14,803 bases of DNA, from assembly GCA_023418095.1 (NCBI GenBank), contig JAEZDL010000100.1, forward strand, positions 1 to 14,803, in the 5' to 3' direction. This stretch comes from Bacteroidota bacterium. Its GTDB lineage: Bacteria; Bacteroidota; Bacteroidia; Flavobacteriales_F; PHOS-HE28. This document shows, in pieces, positions 1-8,271 of this stretch (its first letter is position 1; every line of letters starts with the position of its first letter). The position numbers and the translations under genes were made by a program. The notes below the pieces were generated by a model that saw nothing but the letters and a program-made list of their open reading frames with translations, did not search any database and was not told where the DNA came from.

Positions 1-1092
1 GTGTACTATGTGGTAACTGTAACGGAAGGTTGTGGCACATCGATCCAGGACAGCCTCATGGTCTCCACTGTGCCGCTCGATCCGATCGTGATCACCACGA
101 CCGACGATCCCACGGTGATCTGCCCGGGTGACAGCACTATGATGGAAGTGTTGAACACGGTGGGGGGCAACGGCGTGTACACCTACACCTGGAACGATCA
201 ATATGGACAGGTGTTGAGCAATTCCACCGAAGTGCAGGTATCGGTGATCGCCGATCATACCTACACGGTTACCGCAGAAGATCAGTGTCAGAACACCGGG
301 ACAGCCACGGTAACGACGTTCCTGCCCGTTTACGCACCGTTCGTGTTGCAACTCCCTTCGGATAAGATCCTGTGCGCCGGGGATTCAGTACAACTGTACG
401 CGCAGGTGCAGGGCGGTTCGGGGTACTATACACTGGATTGGCATGAAATGGAGCATTCCGATCCGATGTTGATGGTGCAGCCATTGGAGGATACGCAGTA
501 CACGGTGACGGCTTATGATCAGTGCGGTGCGGAACGTACCGATGAAGTGCTGATCGAAGTGGAGCATGTTTCCGTGGATATCGTTGAGACCAACCGCGGT
601 GAGGATGATTGGTACCTGCAGGCGGCCACCACGCCGTATGCGAACACCTGGGTCTGGAACATGGGCGATATCCATAACACCACCTATCGCGGTCCGGAAG
701 TGGTGCACAGCTACATGGATCTGGAAGAGCATTGGGTAACCTTGAAGATCACGACGCCGAACGGTTGCAAAGGTTTGGATTCACTGTTGATCCGGCCGCC
801 CGGCCACCTGTATTTCCCGAATGCCTTCACGCCGGATGGCGATGGCCATAACGACTTCTTCGGGCCATACGGCCACTACATCACCCTCTTTGAAATGGAA
901 GTGTTCGATCGCTGGGGCGGTTCGGTGTTCTATACCGACAACGTGGACAACCTTTGGGATGGCACCGTGCGCGGATCGGCACCGGCCTCCACAGGTGTGT
1001 ATGTATACAAGTACAAGGTTGAAGGGCATTACTTCCCTTCCAAGGAAGGCTACGGACATGTGACCTTGCTGCAGGGAAGCCAGGACCAATAA
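1..1092 (+). CDS. T9SS cargo protein with PKD/Ig-like repeats, 3' part (5'-truncated by window edge)
   Basis: The reading frame is open from base 1, so the true start lies upstream and the GTG at 1 is probably internal. The 363 visible residues begin in the tail of one repeat. Two similar Ig-like repeats follow, about residues 28-107 and 112-188, each with a CxGDS segment near its start and a YTVTAxDQC segment near its end. Residues ~190-265 look like a PKD domain (WNMGDI, VVHSY, VTLKITTPNGC). Residues ~270-358 match the gliding-motility-associated type B C-terminal sorting domain: FPNAFTPDGDGHNDFF, then VFDRWGGSVF, WDGT, TGVYVYKY and GHVTLL. Known for the family: this domain sends Sec-exported proteins through the T9SS to the cell surface or medium. 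Inferred role: secreted or surface-attached adhesin-like protein. The next gene starts 12 bp downstream on the same strand, suggesting cotranscription. The ligand or substrate is unknown. Confidence 0.9.
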   Translation: MYYVVTVTEGCGTSIQDSLMVSTVPLDPIVITTTDDPTVICPGDSTMMEVLNTVGGNGVYTYTWNDQYGQVLSNSTEVQVSVIADHTYTVTAEDQCQNTGTATVTTFLPVYAPFVLQLPSDKILCAGDSVQLYAQVQGGSGYYTLDWHEMEHSDPMLMVQPLEDTQYTVTAYDQCGAERTDEVLIEVEHVSVDIVETNRGEDDWYLQAATTPYANTWVWNMGDIHNTTYRGPEVVHSYMDLEEHWVTLKITTPNGCKGLDSLLIRPPGHLYFPNAFTPDGDGHNDFFGPYGHYITLFEMEVFDRWGGSVFYTDNVDNLWDGTVRGSAPASTGVYVYKYKVEGHYFPSKEGYGHVTLLQGSQDQ

Positions 1093-1104
1093 TCAACTTC
1101 GATC

Positions 1105-3351
1105 GTGAAGAAACTTCTCATCGCAGGGTTCTCGATCATGGCGATCGGTGTGGCCGATCTGCGGGCACAGATCGTGATCGATAACAGCCTCACCCCGCAG
1201 GAATTCGTTGAACAGATCCTGGTAGGGACCGGTGTGTCAGTTTCCAACGTTACCTATAACGGCCAGGCGAATGCACCGGGCGGGCAGGTGGCGATCGGTT
1301 CGTTCACCTCTGCCAATACCATTCTTCCTCTTGCGAACGGGCTGGTGCTCGCTTCCGGTGGTGTGAACCAGATCCCGACCGGATCGACGATCTTCGATCC
1401 TGGTTCAGGATTGAGCGGTGATCCCGATCTGCTGCTGCTATCCGGTCAAGCAAGCATAAATGATTATTCGATCCTCGAATTCGATTTCGTTCCGCTTGGC
1501 GATACGATCAAATTCGATTTCGTTTTCGGTTCCACCGAATATGCGAGCTATACCTGCACGGTCTTCAACGATGCGTTCGGCTTCTTCCTCAGCGGCCCGG
1601 GCATAAGTGGACCGTTCAGCAACAACGCGACGAACCTTGCGATCGTGCCCAACACCGGAGGCCCCGGCGTGGAAGGCATCCCCATCACGATCAATACGAT
1701 CAATTCCGGTTCTCCCACGGGCTCGGGTACCGCTTCGACCTGCGCTGCGGCCGATCCGAACTGGCAAGCCAATAGCATCTATTACGTGGACAATCCGAAC
1801 GCGACCGATTTCATGTTCAACGGATTTACCGTTCCATTGACAGCGATCTCGCCTGTGCAATGCGGCCAGACGTACCACATCAAGATCGCGATCGGCGATG
1901 GTACCGATAGTTCGCTGGATTCCGGCGTGTTCCTGGAAGGTGGAAGCTTCACTTCATCACCGTTCATACCCACGCTCACGCCAGGTCCTGGCATCGTGGG
2001 TACCAACACGATCCTCGAAAGCTGTTACAACGTAACGCTAAACCTTGTGCGCACTGGCGATACCACGGTGGCAAGTGTGGTCCAGATCGTTGCAAGTGGT
2101 ACTTCCACCGCGGGGGTCGATTATTCGCCGGTCTTCCCCGATTCCGTTGTTTTCCCGCCGAACGTGGGATCGATGCCGATCACCTTCAACGTTCCGCTGG
2201 ATCCCGATGGCACTGAAACGCTGGTCCTGGCGCTTACATCGCAGACCACCTGCGGCGAGACCACCGTGACCAATACGTTCGAATTCATCATCGATTCGCC
2301 ACCGCCGCTTACCGCAGCTGGTTTCGACATGAACATCCAATGCGGCGATCAATTGACCCTCGCGCCGGATATCACCAATGGCTTCCCACCTTTCACGATC
2401 GATTGGGGGGGCGGGGTCCTTGGTGATTCGATCACGGTTTCGCCGATCGGGTCGGAAACGTTCACCGTGAGCATAACGGATACCTGCGGCGCCACTGCAA
2501 CGGCCCAGTTCAACATCGGTTTGATCCCGCTTCCGCCCTTGGTCATGAACCTGATCGGCCCCGCGACGGTGATCGAAGCGTGCCAGAGCAATCAATTGAA
2601 CATCCTTCGCCCACTTGGTGTGTCCGGCGATCTCAACATTACGCTCACGTACTCCGGCGGAACCAATGGCAGCGACTTCCAGATGCCTCTCGGCACGGTG
2701 CTGCTGGATGGGAACTTCAATGTGCTGGTGCCTTTCCAACCGCTTGAGGATGGCGAGGCCGAAGGAGCTGAACCGATCATGATCACGGCGAGTTTCACCG
2801 ATGATTGTGGCCGTACCGTGGATGCGGCCGTGAACGTGACCATTGAGGATGCACCGCCGATCGAGATCACAGGTACCGAGTATTTCATTGAATGCGGCCT
2901 GGACAGCCTGCAGATGTCGGTGGTGGCGACGGGAGGTTATAACGACCAGCTCACGATCACCTGGGATCCCGAAGGCGAGATCACGGGAAGTGACGTATGG
3001 ATCCCGGTGTACAATTCGGGCACCTATACCGTGGTGGCCACCGATCCGTGCGGGCGGAGCGAAAGCACGATCGTTTCCGTGATCGTTGATTGCGAAGTGG
3101 TGATCCCCAACGTGTTCTCCCCGAACAACGATGGGCACAACGACCTGTGGGTGATCGAAGGCATCCAGTTCACCACGAATACGGTGAAGGTGTACAACCG
3201 CTGGGGCCAGCTGGTGCTGGATACGCCGAACTACCGCAACACGTGGCGCGCCAGCGATCTGCCGGACGGTACGTACTTCTACGAGATCACCGTGGACAGG
3301 CATGATACGCCGTACACCGGCCACGTGACGATCCTGCGCAACGGCTGGTGA
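1105..3351 (+). CDS. Choice-of-anchor L domain surface protein with T9SS type B sorting domain (paralogue 1)
   Basis: 748 residues from a GTG start at 1105. That start gives a clean signal peptide (MKKLLIAGFSIMAIGVADLRAQ, cleavage likely after AQ); the next in-frame ATG (1138) would remove the basic n-region. Residues ~28-290 match the choice-of-anchor L domain (LTPQEFVEQIL near the start, then ILEFDFVP, FVFGSTEY, FNDAFGFFLSGPG, TYHIKIAIGD, DSGVFLEGGSF). Residues ~303-398 and ~488-582 are two Calx-beta-like modules with an acidic DPDGTE/EDGEAEGAE loop. Each is followed by an Ig-like module ending DTCG or DPCG (~400-475, ~585-662). Residues ~666-748 are the T9SS type B sorting domain (NVFSPNNDGHND, KVYNRWGQ, LPDGTYFYEI, GHVTILRN). 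Inferred location: cell surface. No enzymatic motif was recognised, so an adhesive or structural role is likely. The next gene is a close tandem paralogue. Confidence 0.9.
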   Translation: MKKLLIAGFSIMAIGVADLRAQIVIDNSLTPQEFVEQILVGTGVSVSNVTYNGQANAPGGQVAIGSFTSANTILPLANGLVLASGGVNQIPTGSTIFDPGSGLSGDPDLLLLSGQASINDYSILEFDFVPLGDTIKFDFVFGSTEYASYTCTVFNDAFGFFLSGPGISGPFSNNATNLAIVPNTGGPGVEGIPITINTINSGSPTGSGTASTCAAADPNWQANSIYYVDNPNATDFMFNGFTVPLTAISPVQCGQTYHIKIAIGDGTDSSLDSGVFLEGGSFTSSPFIPTLTPGPGIVGTNTILESCYNVTLNLVRTGDTTVASVVQIVASGTSTAGVDYSPVFPDSVVFPPNVGSMPITFNVPLDPDGTETLVLALTSQTTCGETTVTNTFEFIIDSPPPLTAAGFDMNIQCGDQLTLAPDITNGFPPFTIDWGGGVLGDSITVSPIGSETFTVSITDTCGATATAQFNIGLIPLPPLVMNLIGPATVIEACQSNQLNILRPLGVSGDLNITLTYSGGTNGSDFQMPLGTVLLDGNFNVLVPFQPLEDGEAEGAEPIMITASFTDDCGRTVDAAVNVTIEDAPPIEITGTEYFIECGLDSLQMSVVATGGYNDQLTITWDPEGEITGSDVWIPVYNSGTYTVVATDPCGRSESTIVSVIVDCEVVIPNVFSPNNDGHNDLWVIEGIQFTTNTVKVYNRWGQLVLDTPNYRNTWRASDLPDGTYFYEITVDRHDTPYTGHVTILRNGW

Positions 3352-3514
3352 TCCACCGTTCCGATCTGATGGCGGACGAAAGAAATTCCGCGCGGTCCGC
3401 CAGCGTTCGATATCTTCGCTGAGCAACCTTGCCCGCATCGATCCCGTCATTGTTGGGCAAGGCTTGATGATCCATGTGCAAACCGCTGGATCAAAGCCGA
3501 AAAACGAACGAACT
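3352..3514 (+). promoter_or_regulatory. 163-bp intergenic region with two hairpins and a weak -7 box
   Basis: No gene is seen here. Hairpin A: TGGCGGAC (3370-3377) pairs perfectly with GTCCGCCA (3395-3402) over a 17-base loop. It has no following T tract, so it is at best a weak terminator for the upstream gene. TATCTTCG at 3411-3418 is one base from the Bacteroidota -7 consensus TAnnTTTG; no convincing -33 TTG lies at the right distance. Hairpin B: CCTTGCCC (3427-3434) pairs with GGGCAAGG (3455-3462) over 20 bases, inside the predicted leader of the downstream gene. The layout suggests paralogue 2 can be transcribed separately. This is inference. Confidence 0.4.
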
Positions 3515-5740
3515 GTGAAGAGCAAGCGTATCTTTCTACTGGCCGCCGCACCTTTCCTGGCACATGCATTGGTCGCGCAGATCACCACCGATAATTCCCT
3601 GTCGCCGCAGGAATATGTGGAGCAGGTGCTGATCGGAAGCGGTGTATCCGTCTCGAACGTTACCTATAACGGCCAACCGAACGTGCCAGGGTACCAGCCA
3701 GGCATCGGTTCATTCACGAGCACCAGTCCTTTGCTTCCACTGCCTGCCGGCCTCGTGCTGGCGACCGGTGATGTTCTGGGCATACCGGCGAATGGATCGG
3801 GTTCCGGTGGATCGGGGGTAAGTGGCGATGCCGATCTATTGGCGCTCAGCGGCCAGAGCAGCATCAATGATATCTCGATCCTGGAGTTCGACTTCGTTCC
3901 CACCGGTGATACGATACGCTTCAATTTCGTGTTCGCATCGAACGAATACACGAGCTTCACCTGCTCGGGCTTCAACGATGCGTTCGGCTTCTTCCTGAGC
4001 GGCCCTGGCATCAACGGCCCGTACACGAACAACGCGAAGAACATCGCCCTGATCCCCAATACGAACGTTCCGATCGCGATCAATACGGTGAATTCGGGTA
4101 CTCCATCCGGATCCTATCCGGCCAGCAACTGCGCTTTGGCCGATCCGAACTGGCAATCGAACAGCATCTACTTTGTGCCCAATGCGGGCGGCCAGGACCT
4201 GGTGTACAACGGGCTCACCGTGCCGCTCACAGCGCAATCCGAAGTGGAATGCGGGCAGACCTACCATATCAAGCTCGCGATCGGCGATGCGATGGACAGC
4301 GGGTTCGATTCAGGCGTTTTCCTTGAAGGCGGAAGCTTCAGCAGTTCGCCGTTCATTCCCTCGCTCACGCCCGGTCCTGGCATCGTAGGCACGAATACGA
4401 TCCTGGAAAGCTGCTTCGATGTCACGATCAACTTCGTGCGCACCGGTGACACCACCGAGGCCAGCGTGATCGAGATCTCTGCGGGCGGAGTGGCACTCCC
4501 GGGCGTGGATTATTACCCGCCATTCCCGGACAGCCTGTTCTTCCCTGCCGGTGTGGACCAGGTGCCTTTCACCTTCAACGCACCGATCGATCCCGACAGC
4601 ACCGAGAACATCATCCTTACCCTTACCTCGTTCTCCACCTGTGCCGGGGCGGCGCTCACCAATACGTTCGAGTTCTTCATTGAATCCGCGCCGCCATTGA
4701 CGGCCGCAGGTACCGATATCAACATCCAATGCGGCGAGAGCATTCAACTCGCTGCGGATATCGCCGGAGGATATGCACCTTACACGATCGATTGGAGCAA
4801 TGGCGCACAAGGCCAGCAGATCGATGTGACGCCTACGGAATTCACCAGCATCACCGCCACGATCACCGATACATGCGGCACTACGGCAGCGGCCCTTTTC
4901 AATGTAGGCCTGATCGAATTGCCACCACTAAGCATGAACCTGATCGGATCGAACACGTTGATGGAAGGTTGCGAGAGCAACCAGATCAACATCATCCGCC
5001 CGAACGGGATCACAGGTGACATCACCATACAGCTCACTTTCGATGGTGAGGCACAGGACAACAGCGATTTCGATCTGCCCACGAGCGTAACGATAACCGA
5101 TGGGAATTTCAATGTGCTTGTGCCATTCGATCCGCTGGATGATGGCGGTGGCGAGGATACCGAGACCGTGATGGTGATCGGAACGTATACGGATCCGTGT
5201 GGCCGATCGGTGGATGCAGCGGTGCTGATCACGATCCTGGAAGGACCGCCGATCACGATCACCGGGAACAGTTATGTCGTCGATTGCGCGGATGCAGACA
5301 GTATACTGATCTCAGTGGATGCATACGGCGGCTTCAATAATGACCTTACGATCACATGGGATCCGGAAGGGGAGGTGACGGGATCACAGGTCTGGATCCC
5401 CGTGACCAACACGAGCACGTTCCTGGTGACGGCGACCGATCCATGCGGACGAAGAGCGCAGACCACCGTGAGCGTGGTGGTGAACTGCGAATTGATAGTC
5501 CCGAACGTGTTCACGCCGAACAACGATGGCATGAACGACCTTTGGAATATTGAAGGGATCGTTTTCACAACGAACGTCGTGAAGGTCTTCAACCGCTGGG
5601 GTCAGGTGGTGTTCGAGACGAAGAACTACCGGAATACCTGGCGCGCTACGGATCTGCCTGATGGCACCTATTTCTACGAGATCGTTGTGGATGGGCATGA
5701 GAAGCCGTACACCGGCCACCTCACCATCCTGCGCAACTGA
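3515..5740 (+). CDS. Choice-of-anchor L domain surface protein with T9SS type B sorting domain (paralogue 2)
   Basis: 741 residues from a GTG at 3515. An ATG in the same frame at 3464 exists, but its extra 17 residues are polar and precede a perfect signal peptide (MKSKRIFLLAAAPFLAHALVAQ). The GTG-AAG start also matches the previous gene's GTG-AAG-AAA, so I prefer it. The architecture is the same throughout: choice-of-anchor L, two Calx-beta-like + Ig-like pairs, then a type B sorting domain (NVFTPNNDGMNDLW, KVFNRWGQ, LPDGTYFYEI, GHLTILRN). Similarity to paralogue 1 is high and collinear (offset ~2410 bp). A short insertion of paralogue 1 (around residues 183-193, GGPGVEG) is missing here. 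Expected product: a T9SS-exported surface protein. A terminator-like hairpin lies 19-47 bp after the stop. Specific function unknown. Confidence 0.9.
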   Translation: MKSKRIFLLAAAPFLAHALVAQITTDNSLSPQEYVEQVLIGSGVSVSNVTYNGQPNVPGYQPGIGSFTSTSPLLPLPAGLVLATGDVLGIPANGSGSGGSGVSGDADLLALSGQSSINDISILEFDFVPTGDTIRFNFVFASNEYTSFTCSGFNDAFGFFLSGPGINGPYTNNAKNIALIPNTNVPIAINTVNSGTPSGSYPASNCALADPNWQSNSIYFVPNAGGQDLVYNGLTVPLTAQSEVECGQTYHIKLAIGDAMDSGFDSGVFLEGGSFSSSPFIPSLTPGPGIVGTNTILESCFDVTINFVRTGDTTEASVIEISAGGVALPGVDYYPPFPDSLFFPAGVDQVPFTFNAPIDPDSTENIILTLTSFSTCAGAALTNTFEFFIESAPPLTAAGTDINIQCGESIQLAADIAGGYAPYTIDWSNGAQGQQIDVTPTEFTSITATITDTCGTTAAALFNVGLIELPPLSMNLIGSNTLMEGCESNQINIIRPNGITGDITIQLTFDGEAQDNSDFDLPTSVTITDGNFNVLVPFDPLDDGGGEDTETVMVIGTYTDPCGRSVDAAVLITILEGPPITITGNSYVVDCADADSILISVDAYGGFNNDLTITWDPEGEVTGSQVWIPVTNTSTFLVTATDPCGRRAQTTVSVVVNCELIVPNVFTPNNDGMNDLWNIEGIVFTTNVVKVFNRWGQVVFETKNYRNTWRATDLPDGTYFYEIVVDGHEKPYTGHLTILRN

Positions 5741-5745
5741 TCCGA

Positions 5746-7269
5746 TCAGAGCAACAGCGAAGAGCCCGTCATCTCGGCGGGCTTTTCCATTTTCATCAAC
5801 GCGAGGATCGTGGGGGCCACATCGGCAAGGATCCCGTTGCGGATCGCTTTCACATCTTCATCGATCACGAACACGGGCACGGGATTGGTGCTGTGCGCGG
5901 TGTTGGGCGATCCATCGGCGTTGCGCGCCTTGTCCGCATTGCCATGGTCGGCGATGATCACGAAGGAATAACCAGTTGCCGATCCCGCCTCGACAACTTG
6001 TTTCGCGCACCGATCGGTGGTCTCCACCGCTTTCACGATCGCTTCGAACACGCCGGTATGGCCCACCATATCAGGGTTCGCGAAGTTGAGCACCACCAGG
6101 TCGGCCTCACCTTTCGAAAGCTCGAACGCGATGGCCTCGGCGATCGCCGGCGCGCTCATCTCGGGCAGCAGATCATAGGTGGCCACCTTGGGCGAAGGGA
6201 GCATGATCCGTCTTTCCCCTTCGAAGGGAAGTTCCCTTCCGCCGCTGAAGAAGAACGTGACATGCGGGTATTTCTCTGTTTCCGCGATGCGGATCTGTTG
6301 TTTGCCCGCGCGTGATACCACCTCACCGAGCGTCATGGCGAGATCATCCTTGCGGAAGATCACGTGCACGTCCCGATAGGTGGGATCGTACTCGGTCATG
6401 GTTACGTAGTGCAGGGGCAATGGCGACATGCCGGGCTCTTCGAACGCTTGCTGGGTAAGTGCCACGGTGATCTCGCGGCATCGGTCCGTACGGAAGTTGA
6501 AGCAGATCACCACATCACCCGGCGCGATCGTGGCGATCGGGTCACCTTCTGCATCGGTGATCACATGCGGTTCGATGAATTCATCTGTGATACCACTGCC
6601 ATAGCTCCGATCGAAGACCTCGAGCGGATCGGTGGTGGCCGCACCTTTCCCGTTCACAAGAAGATCGTAGGCTTTCGCGATCCGCTCCCAGCGCCTGTCT
6701 CGATCCATGGCGAAATACCTTCCGATCACGCTGGCGATCCGGGTCTTGGTGTCACGTGTGTTGCGAAGGAAACTTTCCAGGTAACCCCGCCCGCTTCGCG
6801 GATCGGTGTCCCTTCCATCCGTGAATGCATGAACATGGAATGGCCTGTCCAACCTCCGATCGGCCATATGGCAGAGCGCTTCGAGGTGTGCTCGCATGGA
6901 ATGCACGCCACCATCCGAGATCAATCCGATGAAATGCAGTTTTCGCCCGGGTTCTGAAGCCTTCCTGAAAGCTTCCTGCAGCACGGGATCGGCCTCGAGC
7001 GAGCCATCCGCCACGGCACGATCTATCCGCACAAGGTCCTGGTATACCACCCTGCCGGCCCCGATGTTGAGATGCCCTACTTCACTGTTACCCATTTGGC
7101 CGGCCGGCAAACCCACATTCTCGCCATCGGTCAGCAGCGTGGCATTCGGCACCGATCGGTAAAGACCATCAATGAAAGGTGTATCCGCCTGGGCGATCGC
7201 ATCGGAGGCATCACCCGCACCGATCCCCCATCCATCCAGGATGATCAGTACGCATTTCTTGGTGCTCAA
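5746..7269 (-). CDS. gpmI: 2,3-bisphosphoglycerate-independent phosphoglycerate mutase
   Basis: Interconverts 3- and 2-phosphoglycerate in glycolysis/gluconeogenesis through a phosphoserine intermediate with two metal ions, in the cytoplasm. The 507 residues match the usual ~510 of the family. Seen: metal-site Asp in LIILDGWG (D12), catalytic Ser in MGNSEVGH (S62), SDGGVHS (118-124), DGRDT (151-155), FNFRTDR, a metal site in NPDMVGHTG, IIADHGNAD and HSTNPVPV. The start is TTG at 7269-7267; it gives the standard N-terminus (MSTKKCVLIILDGWG), and no ATG lies close enough to replace it. That TTG overlaps the TGA stop of the kinase gene (TTGA), so translation is probably coupled. The gene converges on the surface-protein gene, with 5 bp between stops. 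Intact and confidently assigned. Confidence 0.97.
   Translation of the reverse strand: MSTKKCVLIILDGWGIGAGDASDAIAQADTPFIDGLYRSVPNATLLTDGENVGLPAGQMGNSEVGHLNIGAGRVVYQDLVRIDRAVADGSLEADPVLQEAFRKASEPGRKLHFIGLISDGGVHSMRAHLEALCHMADRRLDRPFHVHAFTDGRDTDPRSGRGYLESFLRNTRDTKTRIASVIGRYFAMDRDRRWERIAKAYDLLVNGKGAATTDPLEVFDRSYGSGITDEFIEPHVITDAEGDPIATIAPGDVVICFNFRTDRCREITVALTQQAFEEPGMSPLPLHYVTMTEYDPTYRDVHVIFRKDDLAMTLGEVVSRAGKQQIRIAETEKYPHVTFFFSGGRELPFEGERRIMLPSPKVATYDLLPEMSAPAIAEAIAFELSKGEADLVVLNFANPDMVGHTGVFEAIVKAVETTDRCAKQVVEAGSATGYSFVIIADHGNADKARNADGSPNTAHSTNPVPVFVIDEDVKAIRNGILADVAPTILALMKMEKPAEMTGSSLLL
5759..5787 (+). terminator. Intrinsic terminator for the surface-protein operon, inside the 3' end of gpmI
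   Basis: AGCCCGTC (5763-5770) pairs with GGCGGGCT (5776-5783) over a 5-base ATCTC loop, with one T-G wobble. The stem extends outward through A/T pairs to 5759/5787, and the 3' arm runs into TTTT at 5783-5786. Read on + this is a GC-rich hairpin with a short U tract, 19 bp after the stop at 5740. On - the same bases encode the end of phosphoglycerate mutase (KPAEMTGSS) and lack an equivalent U tract, so the polarity favours the + strand genes. Confidence 0.55.
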
Positions 7270-8219
7270 TGATTGGGGAATGAGGCCACGAAGATAGAGC
7301 CGTGCGGTTTGCGGGTCTTTACGGAAATGGCCCCGCCGAGCTTCTCCACCAGGTGTTTCACGATGTACAGGCCAAGCCCGGTGCCTTTGGCCGCCCGTGT
7401 CTCTTCATTGCCGCTCCGGTAGAATTTCTCGAAGATCCGTTCGCGTTCCTCTTCCTTTATCCCGGGTCCTTCATCGCACACGCTCATGCGCCAACCTTCG
7501 CGCCGGCCCGTGATCTCCACGAGAATGCGGCTTCCTTCCGGCGCATACTTTGCGGCGTTCTCGATCAGGTTCTCGAGGATGGTCTGGATCGATCCGGGAT
7601 CGGTGAGCCGCTCAAGCCGATCGGGTCCTTCAAGGATCAGCTGGTGGTGTGGTGCAAGGTGCAGCCGCGATCGTTCCAGCAGGTCGTGCATCAGGCCCAT
7701 GATCTCCACGCGCAGCAGGTCGGGTTCCTTGGATCGTTCCTCGGCGCTGGTGGAATGGAGCACTTTCTCCGTGAGTTGGGAGAGCCGATCGGTCTCCTGC
7801 ACCGCCTGGGCAAGCAATTGTTCACGCAGGCCCAGATCCAATTCGTGCTTGCCAAGTGTTTGCAATTGCAGTTTGATCGCGGCGATCGGCGACCGCAGTT
7901 CATGGGTTACGGCGAGCAGGAAGTTGCGCTGGGTGCGGGCCAGGTCCAGATCGCGCCGGATGGCACGCCAGGTGAGGTACAGCACCGCCAGAACGATCAG
8001 CATGAAGACAAGGCCTTCACCAACGATCATGCGCATGGCCCGCGGCCCAGAGGGAATATCCGGTGGAACGCCACCGAGGATCTCCACCTGGCCGGCGAGC
8101 CGCACCACCATTTCATCCTTCTGCACCAACAGGATCGCCCACCAGATGAACTGCAGGAGTATGTAGATCCCGAGCACCGCGAAAAGGATGTACGTGGTAC
8201 GCTGCGAGCGGCGCCTCAT
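7266..8219 (-). CDS. Membrane sensor histidine kinase, no response regulator in the window
   Basis: 317 residues. Two transmembrane segments (~10-32 and ~65-84) flank a short ~30-residue extracytoplasmic loop, so the signal is probably sensed in or near the membrane. The kinase core is complete: H box AVTHELRSP with phospho-acceptor H106; N box ILENLIENAAKYAP (~214-227); G1 CDEGPGI (~248-254); F box FEKFYRSG; G2 GTGLGLYIVK (279-288). No HAMP or PAS domain was recognised. Known role of the family: ATP-dependent autophosphorylation, then transfer to a response regulator. None is encoded within the window on either side, so the partner lies elsewhere. Start ATG 8219-8217 gives a basic N-terminus before the first helix. 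The stop overlaps the gpmI start, forming a two-gene unit. A perfect -7 box on this strand lies only 4 bases upstream. Confidence 0.93.
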   Translation of the reverse strand: MRRRSQRTTYILFAVLGIYILLQFIWWAILLVQKDEMVVRLAGQVEILGGVPPDIPSGPRAMRMIVGEGLVFMLIVLAVLYLTWRAIRRDLDLARTQRNFLLAVTHELRSPIAAIKLQLQTLGKHELDLGLREQLLAQAVQETDRLSQLTEKVLHSTSAEERSKEPDLLRVEIMGLMHDLLERSRLHLAPHHQLILEGPDRLERLTDPGSIQTILENLIENAAKYAPEGSRILVEITGRREGWRMSVCDEGPGIKEEERERIFEKFYRSGNEETRAAKGTGLGLYIVKHLVEKLGGAISVKTRKPHGSIFVASFPNH

Positions 8220-8223
8220 GGAT

Positions 8224-8231
8224 CAAAAATA
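8224..8231 (-). promoter_or_regulatory. -7 promoter box for the histidine kinase-gpmI unit
   Basis: Reads TATTTTTG on the - strand, a perfect match to the Bacteroidota TAnnTTTG -7 element. No clear -33 TTG at the usual spacing. Transcription would start at or next to the kinase ATG (8219), implying a leaderless or nearly leaderless mRNA. Confidence 0.4.
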
Positions 8232-8242
8232 GATGGTGTGAA

Positions 8243-8269
8243 TGGGAGGCTCCTTATATTGCCCTCCCA
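8243..8269. promoter_or_regulatory. Inverted repeat and weak -7-like box in front of the HD-domain gene
   Basis: TGGGAGG (8243-8249) is perfectly inverted at CCTCCCA (8263-8269) with a 13-base AT-richer centre. The centre holds TATATTGC (8255-8262), an imperfect TAnnTTTG. The repeat lies immediately before the ATG at 8272 in the 52-bp divergent region. It could be a regulator's operator across the -7 box or an mRNA hairpin. Low certainty. Confidence 0.25.
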
Positions 8270-8271
8270 GG

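Larger units (their letters stand above)
1105..5740 (+). repeat. Tandem gene duplication (two collinear paralogous genes)
   Basis: The two choice-of-anchor L genes align end to end at an offset of about 2407-2410 bp. Exact nucleotide identities include 20 bases at 1246-1265 and 3656-3675, and 27 bases at 1563-1589 and 3970-3996. Between such blocks, synonymous sites differ freely. The duplication is therefore old, with conservation mainly at protein level. Within each gene the Calx-beta-like + Ig-like pair is itself duplicated, so there is a nested repeat. Confidence 0.85.

Noticed and set aside
2038..3588. 516-codon open frame on the - strand opposite the first choice-of-anchor L gene
   Set aside because: It is rich in Arg/His with no domain pattern and lies antisense to a clearly recognisable protein. 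The scarcity of stops follows from the codon bias of the real gene.
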